Shown: positions 1 to 7,395 of the stretch, in pieces
Numbering within the stretch: position 1 is the stretch's first letter
Layout: every line of letters starts with the position of its first letter
Source: Nitrospirota bacterium
GTDB lineage: Bacteria > Nitrospirota > Nitrospiria > Nitrospirales > Nitrospiraceae
Assembly: GCA_030684575.1 (NCBI GenBank)
Contig: JAUXVD010000015.1
Span: forward strand, 1-64,000
Direction: 5' to 3'
DNA length: 64,000 nucleotides
Notes under the pieces: generated by a model
Told to the model about the DNA's origin: nothing
What the model saw: only the letters and a program-made list of their open reading frames with translations
The model's database searches: none
Program-made: the position numbers and the translations under genes

Positions 1-800
1 AGGAGCCTGACCTGAAGCGGGCCCTGGGAATGAACGCGAACCATGACGGCATCGACGGAGCCCGGAAGGCTCCCTAACCCGGAGGACGGACCCCACAGTT
101 CTAATTGTCGCCAACCATCAATTCTAATTGACGTCAGACACCCCTGCTGCGACAGAGAGGCGGCATAATGCCCTGCGGCAGTGATCGCCAAGAGCTGATC
201 CCCACTTGAGAGCTTGAAAAACAACACCCTCGTCGCCTCCCTCTCCAACTTCTTGCCGTTCCGATGTGGGTAGATCCGCCAAAACTCATCAAACAACGCC
301 TGCACCACTACCGCTGACTGTTTCCCTATCGCTGGTACCGCCTTCACAACCGCGCGCTGTTCAATTGACTGTTCATCTGACTGTTCAGATGAAGATTTGG
401 GTGCATGTGGTGCACCCTCCCCCCGCACCTGGTGCACCCTCCCCGGTGCATGTGGTGCACCCTCCCCCCGCACCTGGTGCACCCCTATGGGTGCATCTGC
501 TGCACCCTCCCCACAAGCTGTAGTGGGTCGCTCGGCGCCGACATTCAGACGATAGAGATTACTATCCTGTCTCAGCGAGGCCTTAAAACGAGGGGAGACG
601 GAGATCAATTGCTCCTCGACCAGACGCCGGAGCGCCACCTGAATGGCCCGCGTTTTCCAGCCAGTGCGCCGCTCTAAATCTCCAATGCCTGGCCAGCAGT
701 AGCCGTCCTCATCGGACCGATTCGCCAACGCCACCAACACGCTTTTCGGACAGGGCGGCAAGTCCACAGTAAACGCCCATGTCATGGCTTCCACGCTCAT
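1..800 (-). CDS. Phage-type helix-turn-helix replication protein, runs off left edge
   Basis: The frame is open from ATG at 800 to the window edge (266 codons) and has no stop. The ATG is preceded by GGAG at 7 bases. Residues 1-75 read like the winged-helix domain of phage O-type replication proteins: MTWAFTVDLPP, SVLVALANRSDEDG, CWPGIGDL, then an RTGW..AIQVALRRL helix. Residues 98-135 are a low-complexity repeat of GEGAPHAP and VHQVR units, followed by an SEQSDEQSIEQ linker. Residues 170-178 (FDEFWRIYP) resemble the conserved C-terminal block of this family. After about residue 220 the sequence no longer resembles the family, and the DNA there has insertion-element-like repeats, so the 3' part may be disrupted. 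The expected role is replication of the element. Confidence 0.75.
   Translation of the reverse strand, partial: MSVEAMTWAFTVDLPPCPKSVLVALANRSDEDGYCWPGIGDLERRTGWKTRAIQVALRRLVEEQLISVSPRFKASLRQDSNLYRLNVGAERPTTACGEGAADAPIGVHQVRGEGAPHAPGRVHQVRGEGAPHAPKSSSEQSDEQSIEQRAVVKAVPAIGKQSAVVVQALFDEFWRIYPHRNGKKLEREATRVLFFKLSSGDQLLAITAAGHYAASLSQQGCLTSIRIDGWRQLELWGPSSGLGSLPGSVDAVMVRVHSQGPLQVRL
395..512. repeat. GGTGCACC/ATGCACC tandem repeat within replication gene
   Basis: A roughly 50-base unit built from GGTGCA, TGGTGCACC and CTCCCC blocks occurs about two and a half times. On the minus strand it codes the GEGAPHAP/VHQVR repeat of the replication protein. The units contain the palindrome GGTGCACC. They could be DNA iterons bound by the protein itself, or only a protein-level repeat. 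Confidence 0.7.
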
Positions 801-829
801 AGGTGAACTCCATCTTTAACTATCAAATT

Positions 830-856
830 CAGTTGTTCTAATTTCCTGGACAACTG
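830..856. promoter_or_regulatory. Inverted repeat CAGTTGT/ACAACTG upstream of replication gene
   Basis: A perfect 7-bp inverted repeat with a 13-base spacer fills the short gap between the preceding gene and the replication gene start at 800. The spacer holds TTCTAATT, a motif also found twice near the left edge. It may be an operator, or a weak terminator without a T-run. Confidence 0.4.
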
Positions 857-861
857 ACCCC

Positions 862-1323
862 TCACCATCCCGGCAGCAAGGCTGCCACTTTGCCGGTCTT
901 GTAGGCCTCTGCGATCAGAGGCCGGGCATGCTCCGCCACCGTCTGGCCATCCGGCATCACAATATGAGCCATGAATTCATCCTCGAACCCGACAATGCCA
1001 CTCTGTACCGCCTCCAGTTTCGCCTTCACCACGAGCGCCAGCGCCCGCCAGAGCCGTCGCAACTCCTGCTCCCAGGCCTTCACCGCCTCGCCCTGCGTGC
1101 GAGGCTTCCAGTCGTACCTAGCCTGATGCGTGAACCTCTTCTCAGTCTTGTCCGGGATCGGCAAGACGAAGCGCACATAGCGCCCGTTCGCCCGGAACTG
1201 GATCCGGGCTTCCGACTCCGCCCATCCGGACACGAACTGATCCGCCCCATAGCGCGTCAACATCCCCTCGATCTCCGCCTTCGACCGCTCCACCGGGACG
1301 CTGGTGCCTTCCGCAAAGCTCAT
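862..1323 (-). CDS. Conserved phage-type hypothetical protein, 153 aa
   Basis: The start at 1323 is chosen because GAGGAGG lies 6 bases upstream; a longer frame back to 1395 lacks this. The protein begins with a VPVERSKAEIEGML motif and contains GRYVRFVLPIPD and WRALALVVKAKLEAVQSGI. I recognise this pattern from many prophage accessory regions, where it has no assigned function. It is soluble, with no membrane segment. It follows the 1334-1546 gene in the leftward operon. Confidence 0.8.
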   Translation of the reverse strand: MSFAEGTSVPVERSKAEIEGMLTRYGADQFVSGWAESEARIQFRANGRYVRFVLPIPDKTEKRFTHQARYDWKPRTQGEAVKAWEQELRRLWRALALVVKAKLEAVQSGIVGFEDEFMAHIVMPDGQTVAEHARPLIAEAYKTGKVAALLPGW

Positions 1324-1333
1324 CGCATCCTCC

Positions 1334-1546
1334 TCATGGCTCAATTCCTTCTTTCCACTTAAAATGCAACTTCGCCTTATCAGTCCATTCATCACCGCAC
1401 AGGCCCCTCACTGCCCGCTCCAGGCAGTACTGTTTGCTGGCTGCCAAATCGGTAATCAGCCCCATCAGGAGATCCTCAAGAACAGGATCAATGGCAGCCC
1501 TTACTTGCTTCTCAACCAGGTCCATCTCGCCACTCCATTCATCCAC
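1334..1546 (-). CDS. Small hypothetical protein, about 70 aa
   Basis: An acidic, helical small protein starting at GTG 1546 or at the internal ATG 1516 (MDLVEKQVRAAIDPV). Neither start has a good ribosome site. The frame is open upstream to the stop of the 30-residue gene at 1619, so the true start is unsettled. It sits 10 bases before the next gene of the operon. The function is unknown. Confidence 0.5.
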   Translation of the reverse strand: MDEWSGEMDLVEKQVRAAIDPVLEDLLMGLITDLAASKQYCLERAVRGLCGDEWTDKAKLHFKWKEGIEP

Positions 1547-1618
1547 CTCAACCGATCCAACAACGGCCCCGCCGCCACTGCGAGGGGCAAGCCAGGGATG
1601 CGCCGGTCGATCGAGGTA

Positions 1619-1711
1619 TTAGTCACCATCACTCTCCCCTTTCAGCCACCGCACAAACCAAATGCCCAACAGAATGCACACCACCACGCCGAGCTCGGGC
1701 CAGCCGATCAT
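1619..1711 (-). CDS. 30-residue one-helix membrane peptide
   Basis: An ATG overlaps the stop of the DUF5131 gene in an ATGA junction. The product is a single hydrophobic helix (LGVVVCILLGIWFVRWL) followed by a charged tail. It is below normal ORF cut-offs but fits the operon's coupling pattern. The function is unknown; tiny membrane proteins are common in phage early operons. Confidence 0.55.
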   Translation of the reverse strand: MIGWPELGVVVCILLGIWFVRWLKGESDGD

Positions 1712-2721
1712 GCTGGCACCATTGGAAACTCCCGCACGCGCAGATCCGCGGGCCACTCGGCCATGTCTCCGCCCTTCTTGTCCTTCGTGTGAATCCAGCC
1801 GCAGTCGTCCATGATCGCCGTGGCATTGTTCGCATACCACTCCTTGGCAGTACGGCTCCCCTCGACCACACACGGCCGTGCCCCCAGCTGCTTCACAAAC
1901 ACCGGCACTCCCGACGCTTGGCATTGGTCCTTGATCGACCGAATCCACGTTACGTTACAAGGCCTGGCGCGAGGCCCACTCTCGCCACCGACGACGACCC
2001 AATTCAGATGCCACGGCGTTTCAGGCCGACAACCACCAGTCAAGGCGTCAAGATGAATACCCTTCGCTTCAGGATCGAGCACGGCCCCATCGATGCGCGT
2101 CAGATCCACAGGCCCCAGCAATGGCTCGGCCGACACGAACCGCACTGCGGCTGGCGTCTCCAGGAGAATCGGAATGCGCTCATCGGCCGTCGCTTGGTCC
2201 TCGACGGAGACGCCAAGATGGACGTTCGGAAGCGGCCATGGACGAGTCGTAACCTTTTGATGATCGAAGGTGGGCATCTTGCCAAGCATTGACCAGGATT
2301 CACCTCGCACGGCTTGCCCTAAAGTGTTCAGCGAGAGCCAGTCCTGCATCCTATTCGGTCGCTTGGTCAGAATTTGATAGGTATGTTGAGGCGTGAGCGC
2401 CATGACGGCGAATACTTTTACGAGGAATTCGTGCGGAACATCCCGATGAAACAGATCGCTCATCGAGTTCACGAAGATCTTGCGCGGGTTCCGCCAATGC
2501 AACGGCTGGAGGAGCGCATCAGGCACCAGCCGGATCTCTCCCGTCCACCGTGCCCCCTGCGGGCCGAGCTCCGTCAGACCGTCGTAGGCTTGATCTGGTC
2601 CACTGAACCGGTGCGCCTGCTTCATCGCGTAGCAGTTCGTGCAGCCCGCGCTCACCATCGAACAGCCACGCACGGGATTCCAGGTTTTGTCGGTCCATTC
2701 GATCGAGGTTGCGGTGCTCAT
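1708..2721 (-). CDS. DUF5131 family protein (phage Gp37/Gp68-like)
   Basis: 337 residues from the ATG at 2721, which overlaps the upstream stop (ATGA). The family signature is clear. SIEWTDKTWNPVRGC is at the N-terminus and includes the first of three cysteines spaced C-x6-C-x2-C (to GCTNCYAM), a radical-SAM-like iron-sulfur pattern. Further motifs are KIFVNSMSDLFH, LTKRPNRM, VVVGGESGPRARPC and VFVKQLGARP. Members occur in phages, plasmids and integrative elements and are annotated as Gp37/Gp68. The biochemical role is not established; distant similarity to radical SAM enzymes such as SplB suggests DNA or nucleotide chemistry. Confidence 0.92.
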   Translation of the reverse strand: MSTATSIEWTDKTWNPVRGCSMVSAGCTNCYAMKQAHRFSGPDQAYDGLTELGPQGARWTGEIRLVPDALLQPLHWRNPRKIFVNSMSDLFHRDVPHEFLVKVFAVMALTPQHTYQILTKRPNRMQDWLSLNTLGQAVRGESWSMLGKMPTFDHQKVTTRPWPLPNVHLGVSVEDQATADERIPILLETPAAVRFVSAEPLLGPVDLTRIDGAVLDPEAKGIHLDALTGGCRPETPWHLNWVVVGGESGPRARPCNVTWIRSIKDQCQASGVPVFVKQLGARPCVVEGSRTAKEWYANNATAIMDDCGWIHTKDKKGGDMAEWPADLRVREFPMVPA

Positions 2722-2981
2722 ACCGACTCCTGCATCAGGTGCTGCGCCTCGTCCATCCGTTCCTTCTTCTGCCGTCGATACTCGGTGAAATAATCCAGAT
2801 GTCGCTGGCAATAGTGATGTCCCGCTTTCGCATCGTCTTTACAGTTCGAGCACGGTCGTCGGCGGCCCTGCCTCGGCTCCTCCGGCGCGCGCAGGACCAC
2901 CAGAGGCCTCGCCCCACAATTCATGCAACGCACATCGCCAAAGTCATCCACGACCAGCCCCTGGCATCTCTCGCAGATCAT
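2718..2981 (-). CDS. Zinc-ribbon small protein, 87 aa
   Basis: Contains two CxxC pairs in the N-terminal third (CERC and CMNC) and a second cluster, CSNCKDDAKAGHHYCQRH, near the middle. This implies two zinc sites. The C-terminus is a basic/acidic helix. It overlaps both neighbours by ATGA. It is probably a nucleic-acid or protein-binding accessory protein of the element; the exact role is unknown. Confidence 0.75.
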   Translation of the reverse strand: MICERCQGLVVDDFGDVRCMNCGARPLVVLRAPEEPRQGRRRPCSNCKDDAKAGHHYCQRHLDYFTEYRRQKKERMDEAQHLMQESV

Positions 2982-3169
2982 GCCATCCCCTTCAGCATGG
3001 CCATCGCCTCACCCACCGCCGCCAGGTGCGCAGGACTGCCCTTGTACCGGTGATAGCCCAGCATCAGCCGCCGGCGCAGCTCGACCGGCAAGTGCGACCA
3101 ATGGAACGCGCAGGCGAGCTGCGAATCTTTGCGACTCTCCGGACAGGTCGTCACGGAACAGGGTTTCAT
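2978..3169 (-). CDS. Small Cys/His protein, 63 aa
   Basis: Begins MKPCSVTTC and continues to CAFHWSHLP, giving a C-x4-C...C-x2-H arrangement typical of a small zinc-stabilised phage protein. The C-terminal half is helical, with RRLMLGYHRY. It is ATGA-coupled on both sides. The function is unknown. Confidence 0.7.
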   Translation of the reverse strand: MKPCSVTTCPESRKDSQLACAFHWSHLPVELRRRLMLGYHRYKGSPAHLAAVGEAMAMLKGMA

Positions 3170-3816
3170 CGAGATCCGCCTCTCGCCACGTTGGTTTTCG
3201 AAAAGCGTGCACCCTTCAGTTTCGCCAGCGTCAGGATGACGGGCTTGACCTCCGGAGACGCCTGGTCGTAGTTCGGTCCGCGATGGCCGTTGAGAAAGGG
3301 AAGCAGACTGCGCGGGATCGGGTTCCAGTTCGACGGGTCGGTATTGAGGCGATTCCCGTCGAGGCTTTTCAGCACATGGCCATCAGGGACGGGACCATGC
3401 TGCTGTTCCCACAGATGCCGATGCTTCAACACGTAGCGACGGCCATACCCGGTATGCGGGTTGGTGTCCGCGATGCTGATTCCCACATAGCCATCGACGG
3501 TGACGCGCTCATGACCGAGATATTTGACGTTGGGAGGGACGCCGCCTTTTTTGAATTGAGTCCTCGCGCTGTTGGCGTTATAGGGCATCGTCTTGCCGAG
3601 GTTGGCGGGCGCGTGACCCTTGGGAAAGCACCCGGTGCGGCCGGTCGTCCATCCCTTCCTGGTGCAGAGGCTCTTGAAATTGTCGTAGGACACGTCGGGG
3701 CGGCTGAATGTGCGGCAGAACAGGGCATGCGCGGCTCTGCGTGGCAAGGAGCCATGCCTCTTGATCCAGGCGAGCTCCTTGGGCGAATAGGGAATCGCGC
3801 GTCCTTTTCCGCTCAT
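3166..3816 (-). CDS. HNH endonuclease-like protein
   Basis: 216 residues. The C-terminal half has the phage HNH_3-type pattern: YVLKHRHLWEQQHGPVPDG, then VLKSLDGNRLN and PSNWNPI, where the second motif normally reads VNHxDGN. The N-terminal 60 residues (YSPKELAWIKRHG, then DVSYDNFKSLCTRKGW) resemble a homeodomain-like DNA-binding segment common in these proteins. Expected activity is metal-dependent DNA nicking or cleavage. It is coupled by ATGA to both neighbours. The lysine in place of the central His of VNH may be normal for this subgroup or may lower activity. Confidence 0.85.
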   Translation of the reverse strand: MSGKGRAIPYSPKELAWIKRHGSLPRRAAHALFCRTFSRPDVSYDNFKSLCTRKGWTTGRTGCFPKGHAPANLGKTMPYNANSARTQFKKGGVPPNVKYLGHERVTVDGYVGISIADTNPHTGYGRRYVLKHRHLWEQQHGPVPDGHVLKSLDGNRLNTDPSNWNPIPRSLLPFLNGHRGPNYDQASPEVKPVILTLAKLKGARFSKTNVARGGSR

Positions 3817-4079
3817 TTCTTGGGCCCCTCGATGACCTTCGTCGATCCGCCCATCATCGGCAGCAGGTGCTGGAATGCGTCTTTCCCACCGTATTCCGCG
3901 ACCAGCGCCGCGCCGCGCAACACCATGTTGGCATTGCTGATGATCTGCTCGCTCACCTTCACGAGGGCATCGGTGCGAGTGACTTCCTTCGCGATGGCCT
4001 CAGCGGTCAATTCTTCGTCATTCAACCGTTCGAGTTGCGCGAAGAGATGATCGCTCAGGTCGGTCAGTTTGTTCTTCAT
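3813..4079 (-). CDS. Conserved small phage protein, 88 aa
   Basis: Starts at ATG 4079 within the ATGA junction with the ParB-like gene. A longer upstream frame is only a shadow of that gene. The sequence MKNKLTDLSDHLFAQLERL followed by ISNANMVLRGAALVAEYGG matches a widespread family of prophage helical proteins found near early genes. No enzymatic motif is visible. Confidence 0.75.
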   Translation of the reverse strand: MKNKLTDLSDHLFAQLERLNDEELTAEAIAKEVTRTDALVKVSEQIISNANMVLRGAALVAEYGGKDAFQHLLPMMGGSTKVIEGPKK

Positions 4080-5551
4080 CACGCCGCCTTTCTCCGCGCC
4101 GTGGCCTTCTTCGCCTTCTTCGGTGCAGACGTCTGCGCGTTCTGGTCTTTCTCCGGCTTGGCCAGGAACGTCTTCGGATCCAAGCCGCACGCCTTCATCG
4201 TTTTCGCGCCATAGTCTTCCCCGTGTTCGATCTTTCTCGAAAAATACAGCCATCCGAGATGGCGCAACAGCTCCTCGGCCGTGGTCCCCGGCGGGACCAT
4301 CTGCTGGAGCGCCTTCGAGCACCCATATCCGCGCACCTGCTCGATCAACGCCGAGGCCAGCACGCTGCCCGCCTTCACCGGCAGCTTCTTCACCTGTGCC
4401 GCCAGCGCCGTGCGCATGGCCGGCACCGCCGCATCCCACCGTTCACGCGCTTTCCGCTCGCGTTCCTGCTGTTGTTGCCAGGTGTCCGCTTTGGGCTTCT
4501 CCGCCTTCTTCGACGGCGCCGCGCCACCGGCCTTCTCCTTCTCGCGTTTCTGTTTGGCCCGGATCTCGGCGCCCCAATGGACCTCGCAGCGCTCCTTGTT
4601 CGTGCAGACGAGAAAGGCCTCGCCCTGCCCCGCGCCGGTCGCCACCACGCCCATCACCGAGCGGTCGCAAGTCTTCGAGCCCTCTTTCCCGTCCGCCCGC
4701 CTCCAGGCCCGTTCGCCGTAGACCTTGTCCTTCGAGACTCGCCGGACATCCTCATCCGCCAGGTAGTCGTGGGTGATCTCGATGATCTTCGTCTTCGCCT
4801 GTGCCGCCTCCTGGATCTTCGAGACTGTGTCGGGGAAGAGAAACCCGTCCGCCTCTTGCGCGTTGAAACGGATATGCCGCTTGATATAGTCAGCCAGCTC
4901 CCGCACCGAAACGGCCTTGATCGGTGGATTCCCCTCACCCTCCGCGTGCTCGTCATAGAGCAGCTGCTCGATCCGGAAGAGCCCGCCGTTCCGATAGTCG
5001 TTTGGCAGATCGCCGATCACCTTGGCCTGGTCCGTGAGCGGCAGCCGAGCGAGCAAAATGGCATGGCCCGCCTCGATCTTGCCTTCCCAGAACAGGGCCC
5101 GCGCGGCCTTGGACAGCGCCAGCAACTTCACGCGATCGTAGATATATTTCACCGACTTCCCGACCCGCTCCGCGATCTTCGCCGGGTCCATTTTGTAGGG
5201 CGCCGCCATCAGCGCCTCATAGCCCTTCGCTTCATCGAGCGGATGCACGTCCTCACGCTGGAGATTCTCGATCGTGAGGACCTCCATGAACTGCTGATCC
5301 GTCATGGTCCGCACGATGCAAGGCAAATGCGTCAGCCCCGCCAGCTTCGAGGCACGGTAGCGGCGATGGCCCGCCGCCAACTCAAAACCATGTGCTTTCG
5401 GCCGCACCGTCGCCGGGGTAATCACGCCGACCTTGCGGATGCTCTCGGCCAGCTGCTCCAGCGCGGGCCCATCGAAATGCCGACGCGGGTTGTGCGTCGA
5501 TTCGTGCACGTCGGCAAGGGGAATCAATTTGTATTCGCTGGTCGTCGTCAT
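4079..5551 (-). CDS. ParB/RepB/Spo0J family protein
   Basis: 490 residues. The N-terminal ParB domain carries NPRRHF (about residue 21), the CTP-binding-region motif AAGHRRYRASKLAG (GHRRYR in place of the usual GERRYR) and ENLQREDVHPLDEA. A helix-turn-helix core follows (AERVGKSVKYIYDRVKLL). The C-terminal half is longer than chromosomal ParB, with a lysine/alanine-rich linker and a CDRSVMG...C...CEVHWG cysteine region. No ParA gene is visible, as is usual for phage ParB-like proteins, which often act as regulators or nucleases. It is the first gene of the tightly coupled ATGA chain to its left. Confidence 0.93.
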   Translation of the reverse strand: MTTTSEYKLIPLADVHESTHNPRRHFDGPALEQLAESIRKVGVITPATVRPKAHGFELAAGHRRYRASKLAGLTHLPCIVRTMTDQQFMEVLTIENLQREDVHPLDEAKGYEALMAAPYKMDPAKIAERVGKSVKYIYDRVKLLALSKAARALFWEGKIEAGHAILLARLPLTDQAKVIGDLPNDYRNGGLFRIEQLLYDEHAEGEGNPPIKAVSVRELADYIKRHIRFNAQEADGFLFPDTVSKIQEAAQAKTKIIEITHDYLADEDVRRVSKDKVYGERAWRRADGKEGSKTCDRSVMGVVATGAGQGEAFLVCTNKERCEVHWGAEIRAKQKREKEKAGGAAPSKKAEKPKADTWQQQQERERKARERWDAAVPAMRTALAAQVKKLPVKAGSVLASALIEQVRGYGCSKALQQMVPPGTTAEELLRHLGWLYFSRKIEHGEDYGAKTMKACGLDPKTFLAKPEKDQNAQTSAPKKAKKATARRKAA

Positions 5552-5592
5552 GATGGAATGCCTCCGAAGCTGGATTGAAACTCGTCACGCCC

Positions 5593-5739
5593 TCACCGCA
5601 TCTGCATCAGCCAATAGTTCAGCTGCAGCACCGCAAACCAATACCCCACATTCCGCCAGTGCCCCTGCCACGCATAGGCCACGCCCGCCGCGACGTTCAG
5701 GGCCATCGAGATGCCCAGCACATAGTCGCCAACTCTCAC
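5593..5739 (-). CDS. 48-residue membrane protein
   Basis: A GTG start at 5739 lies just past the stop of the upstream gene (5743). The product, VRVGDYVLGISMALN followed by YAWQGHWRNVGYWFAVL, has one or two short hydrophobic helices rich in Trp and Tyr. It is the type of small inner-membrane protein seen in phage early regions. The function is unknown. Confidence 0.55.
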   Translation of the reverse strand: MRVGDYVLGISMALNVAAGVAYAWQGHWRNVGYWFAVLQLNYWLMQMR

Positions 5740-5742
5740 GGT

Positions 5743-6456
5743 CTAGGCCATCACCGGCATGCCGAGGTTTTTGGATTCGAGCCAGGTCTTGATGGCCAAC
5801 ACCGCGTCGAGCTTCCACTTGCCGCCGTCCGCCTCAAAGAGCGCACAGTCAGGCACCGCGCCATCTCTGGATTTCAAGCGAAAGATGAAATCCGAGGCCG
5901 GTTGCTCAATCTCACGGAACGTGCGGTAGGGCTGGAGGCACACGCGCCCTTTGACTGTCACCGTTTCTTTGAGGGAGATGCCCTGCTTCACGGTCGTGCG
6001 CTGCGAGATCCCGTCGTCCTCCGCCATCACGACCGTCGAGACCTCCAGATTGCTGCACAGCTTCACCACGCCCTGCTGGTCAGGGCTTTGCACGAATTGA
6101 GAATGCAGCCCAATGACGAACTCCTCGCGATTCAGAAACCGCCCAAACGGGAACGGCTGCCCATCGTCGAGCTTGACGGAGGCCAGTCGCACGCGGCGGC
6201 CATAGGCATCGGTTGCGCGATGCAGGAGCGAGACATCGGCGTGACTCCCGACATGCAACACCCAGTCGTCCGCCTTCAGCGCGTCCAGGTGACACTGAAT
6301 GAGATCCACTAGCCCGGTCAGCGTGAGCAGGGAGACGCCAGCCAGACACGGCGGCGCGACGACATGCAGCGCGCGATCCGTATAATCCAATGTGCCGATC
6401 GTCACCAGATTGACCTCTGCGAGACTGAGTATTTTTTCCACGAACTCTTTCAACAT
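5743..6456 (-). CDS. Conserved phage-type protein, 237 aa, function unknown
   Basis: The start at 6456 is set by AAGGAGG five bases upstream. The protein is a soluble alpha/beta protein with the blocks LVTIGTLDYTDRALHVVAPP, WVLHVGSHADVSL and REFVIGL-like segments. A later FREIEQPASDFIFRLKSR block recalls the YfdQ/DUF2303-like phage family, but I am not sure of that match. It lies between the next gene and the small membrane protein of the same operon. Confidence 0.7.
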   Translation of the reverse strand: MLKEFVEKILSLAEVNLVTIGTLDYTDRALHVVAPPCLAGVSLLTLTGLVDLIQCHLDALKADDWVLHVGSHADVSLLHRATDAYGRRVRLASVKLDDGQPFPFGRFLNREEFVIGLHSQFVQSPDQQGVVKLCSNLEVSTVVMAEDDGISQRTTVKQGISLKETVTVKGRVCLQPYRTFREIEQPASDFIFRLKSRDGAVPDCALFEADGGKWKLDAVLAIKTWLESKNLGMPVMA

Positions 6457-6492
6457 CGGACCCTCCTTCGGCACGGTAAAAGATGGCGGCCG

Positions 6493-6849
6493 CTATTTCA
6501 CAATCGAGATCGATTTCCCGTCCGCATCGGCCCCGCCGAACATCGACACCTGCCGATGGTCGAGCGCATAGGCCTGCAGCTGGCCACTGTGCCGCGACAA
6601 GAACACGGGACTCGTCGCCACCTTCACCGGCTGCAGCACCGGCCGACAACTGAAGGAGACAATCGCCCCCGAGCGATCGTCCAATGGTTTGAACGTGAAC
6701 TTCAGCGTGAGCCCGCGGGGCTTGCCCGGCTCCGTATTCGGGTCCGAGATATTCGCCAGCACCTCCGCCAGCTCCCGCGCAAACACTTCCGGCACCCCGC
6801 CATTGCAAATCGTCGCGATCGTAATGACATTCGACTCAGACTCAGACAT
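6493..6849 (-). CDS. Hypothetical protein, 118 aa
   Basis: The start at 6849 has GGGAGGAG six bases upstream. The protein is soluble, with alternating strands (LTLKFTFKPL, AIVSFSCRPVL), and resembles small phage proteins placed before YfdQ-like genes. No catalytic motif is seen. It begins only 28 bases after the internal tRNA-Met, so tRNA and mRNA are probably co-transcribed. Confidence 0.7.
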   Translation of the reverse strand: MSESESNVITIATICNGGVPEVFARELAEVLANISDPNTEPGKPRGLTLKFTFKPLDDRSGAIVSFSCRPVLQPVKVATSPVFLSRHSGQLQAYALDHRQVSMFGGADADGKSISIVK

Positions 6850-6876
6850 GCGAGACTCCTCCCTTCGTGACATTTT

Positions 6877-6951
6877 TGGTTGCGGGGGCTGGACTCGAAC
6901 CAGCGACCTCCTGGTTATGAGCCAGGCAAGCTACCCCTGCTCCACCCCGCA
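6877..6951 (-). tRNA. tRNA-Met (CAT anticodon) inside the mobile element
   Basis: 75 bases including an encoded CCA (6877-6879). Acceptor TGCGGGG pairs with CCCCGCA. The anticodon arm is CCTGG CTCATAA CCAGG and the T-arm is GCTGG TTCGAGT CCAGC. The D-stem GAGC/GCTT contains one G-T pair. It looks like phage-borne tRNA-Met. The first pair U1-A72 replaces the C1xA72 mismatch typical of bacterial initiators, so an elongator role is more likely. A tRNA-Ile with modified CAT anticodon cannot be excluded. Confidence 0.93.
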
Positions 6952-6979
6952 CCGCGCACAGCATTCGACTCTCGCCGCA

Positions 6980-7198
6980 CTAGCGGCCCTCTTTACCAGG
7001 CACGCCAGGCAAGTATGGATCGCATAGGTCGGAGAGATGCGCCTCTGACGTGCAGACGTCCGTGCCAATCTGGACGAGCAGCCATCCACCCAGGAGAATC
7101 AACGTGATCCCCACCGCGAGGAAGAGCAGAAATGCACAGACCCTCCACCAGCGCGGCACAGTGAGAGGGTCAGGCGTGCCATGTGTCCGCTGAGTCAT
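6980..7198 (-). CDS. Small membrane protein, 72 aa
   Basis: ATGA overlap with the upstream gene. A single strong hydrophobic helix (CAFLLFLAVGITLILLGGWL) is followed by a short tail with two cysteines (VCTSEAHLSDLCDP). The N-terminus is likely cytoplasmic. The function is unknown. Confidence 0.65.
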   Translation of the reverse strand: MTQRTHGTPDPLTVPRWWRVCAFLLFLAVGITLILLGGWLLVQIGTDVCTSEAHLSDLCDPYLPGVPGKEGR

Positions 7199-7395
7199 AG
7201 TCGATCTCCTTTCACGAGGAACCCCAATCGTTTCACCACCGCCCGCGCCCGCTTGGCCACCGACGCCAATCCCTGCGCCCGCCTCGCCCGCCACTGACGA
7301 TGCCGCTGGCGCATCAGCCGCCCGTTGCAATGGCGACAACGCTCCGTGCTGCGCGTACTCACTGGCCGGTCGCACTCGCAGCAATGGCCGCTCAT
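7195..7395 (-). CDS. Zinc-finger-like basic protein, 66 aa
   Basis: Begins MSGHCCECDRPVS and continues CRHCNGRLMRQRHRQWRARR, giving a CxxC...CxxC zinc site followed by a highly basic helix, a likely nucleic-acid-binding protein. The start is fixed by ATGA coupling to the upstream gene. The function is unknown. Confidence 0.65.
   Translation of the reverse strand: MSGHCCECDRPVSTRSTERCRHCNGRLMRQRHRQWRARRAQGLASVAKRARAVVKRLGFLVKGDRL

Noticed and set aside
395-512. CRISPR array
   Set aside because: The units are imperfect, adjacent and coding, with no spacers and no cas genes in the window.
266-677. Two rightward frames of 85 and 90 codons rich in VHPPPAPGAP and WCTLPPHL
   Set aside because: They are antisense to the repeat part of the leftward replication gene, and their repetitiveness comes from that repeat.
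3813-4439. A 208-codon leftward frame
   Set aside because: Only the last 88 codons look real. The first part is a shadow of the ParB-like gene in another frame.
4223-5578. 451-codon rightward frame opposite the ParB-like gene
   Set aside because: It is a GC-rich antisense shadow; the minus frame has clear ParB motifs.
6880-7107. Rightward frame beginning MRGLDSNQRPPGYEPG
   Set aside because: This is the well-known false translation of a tRNA gene, here the tRNA-Met.
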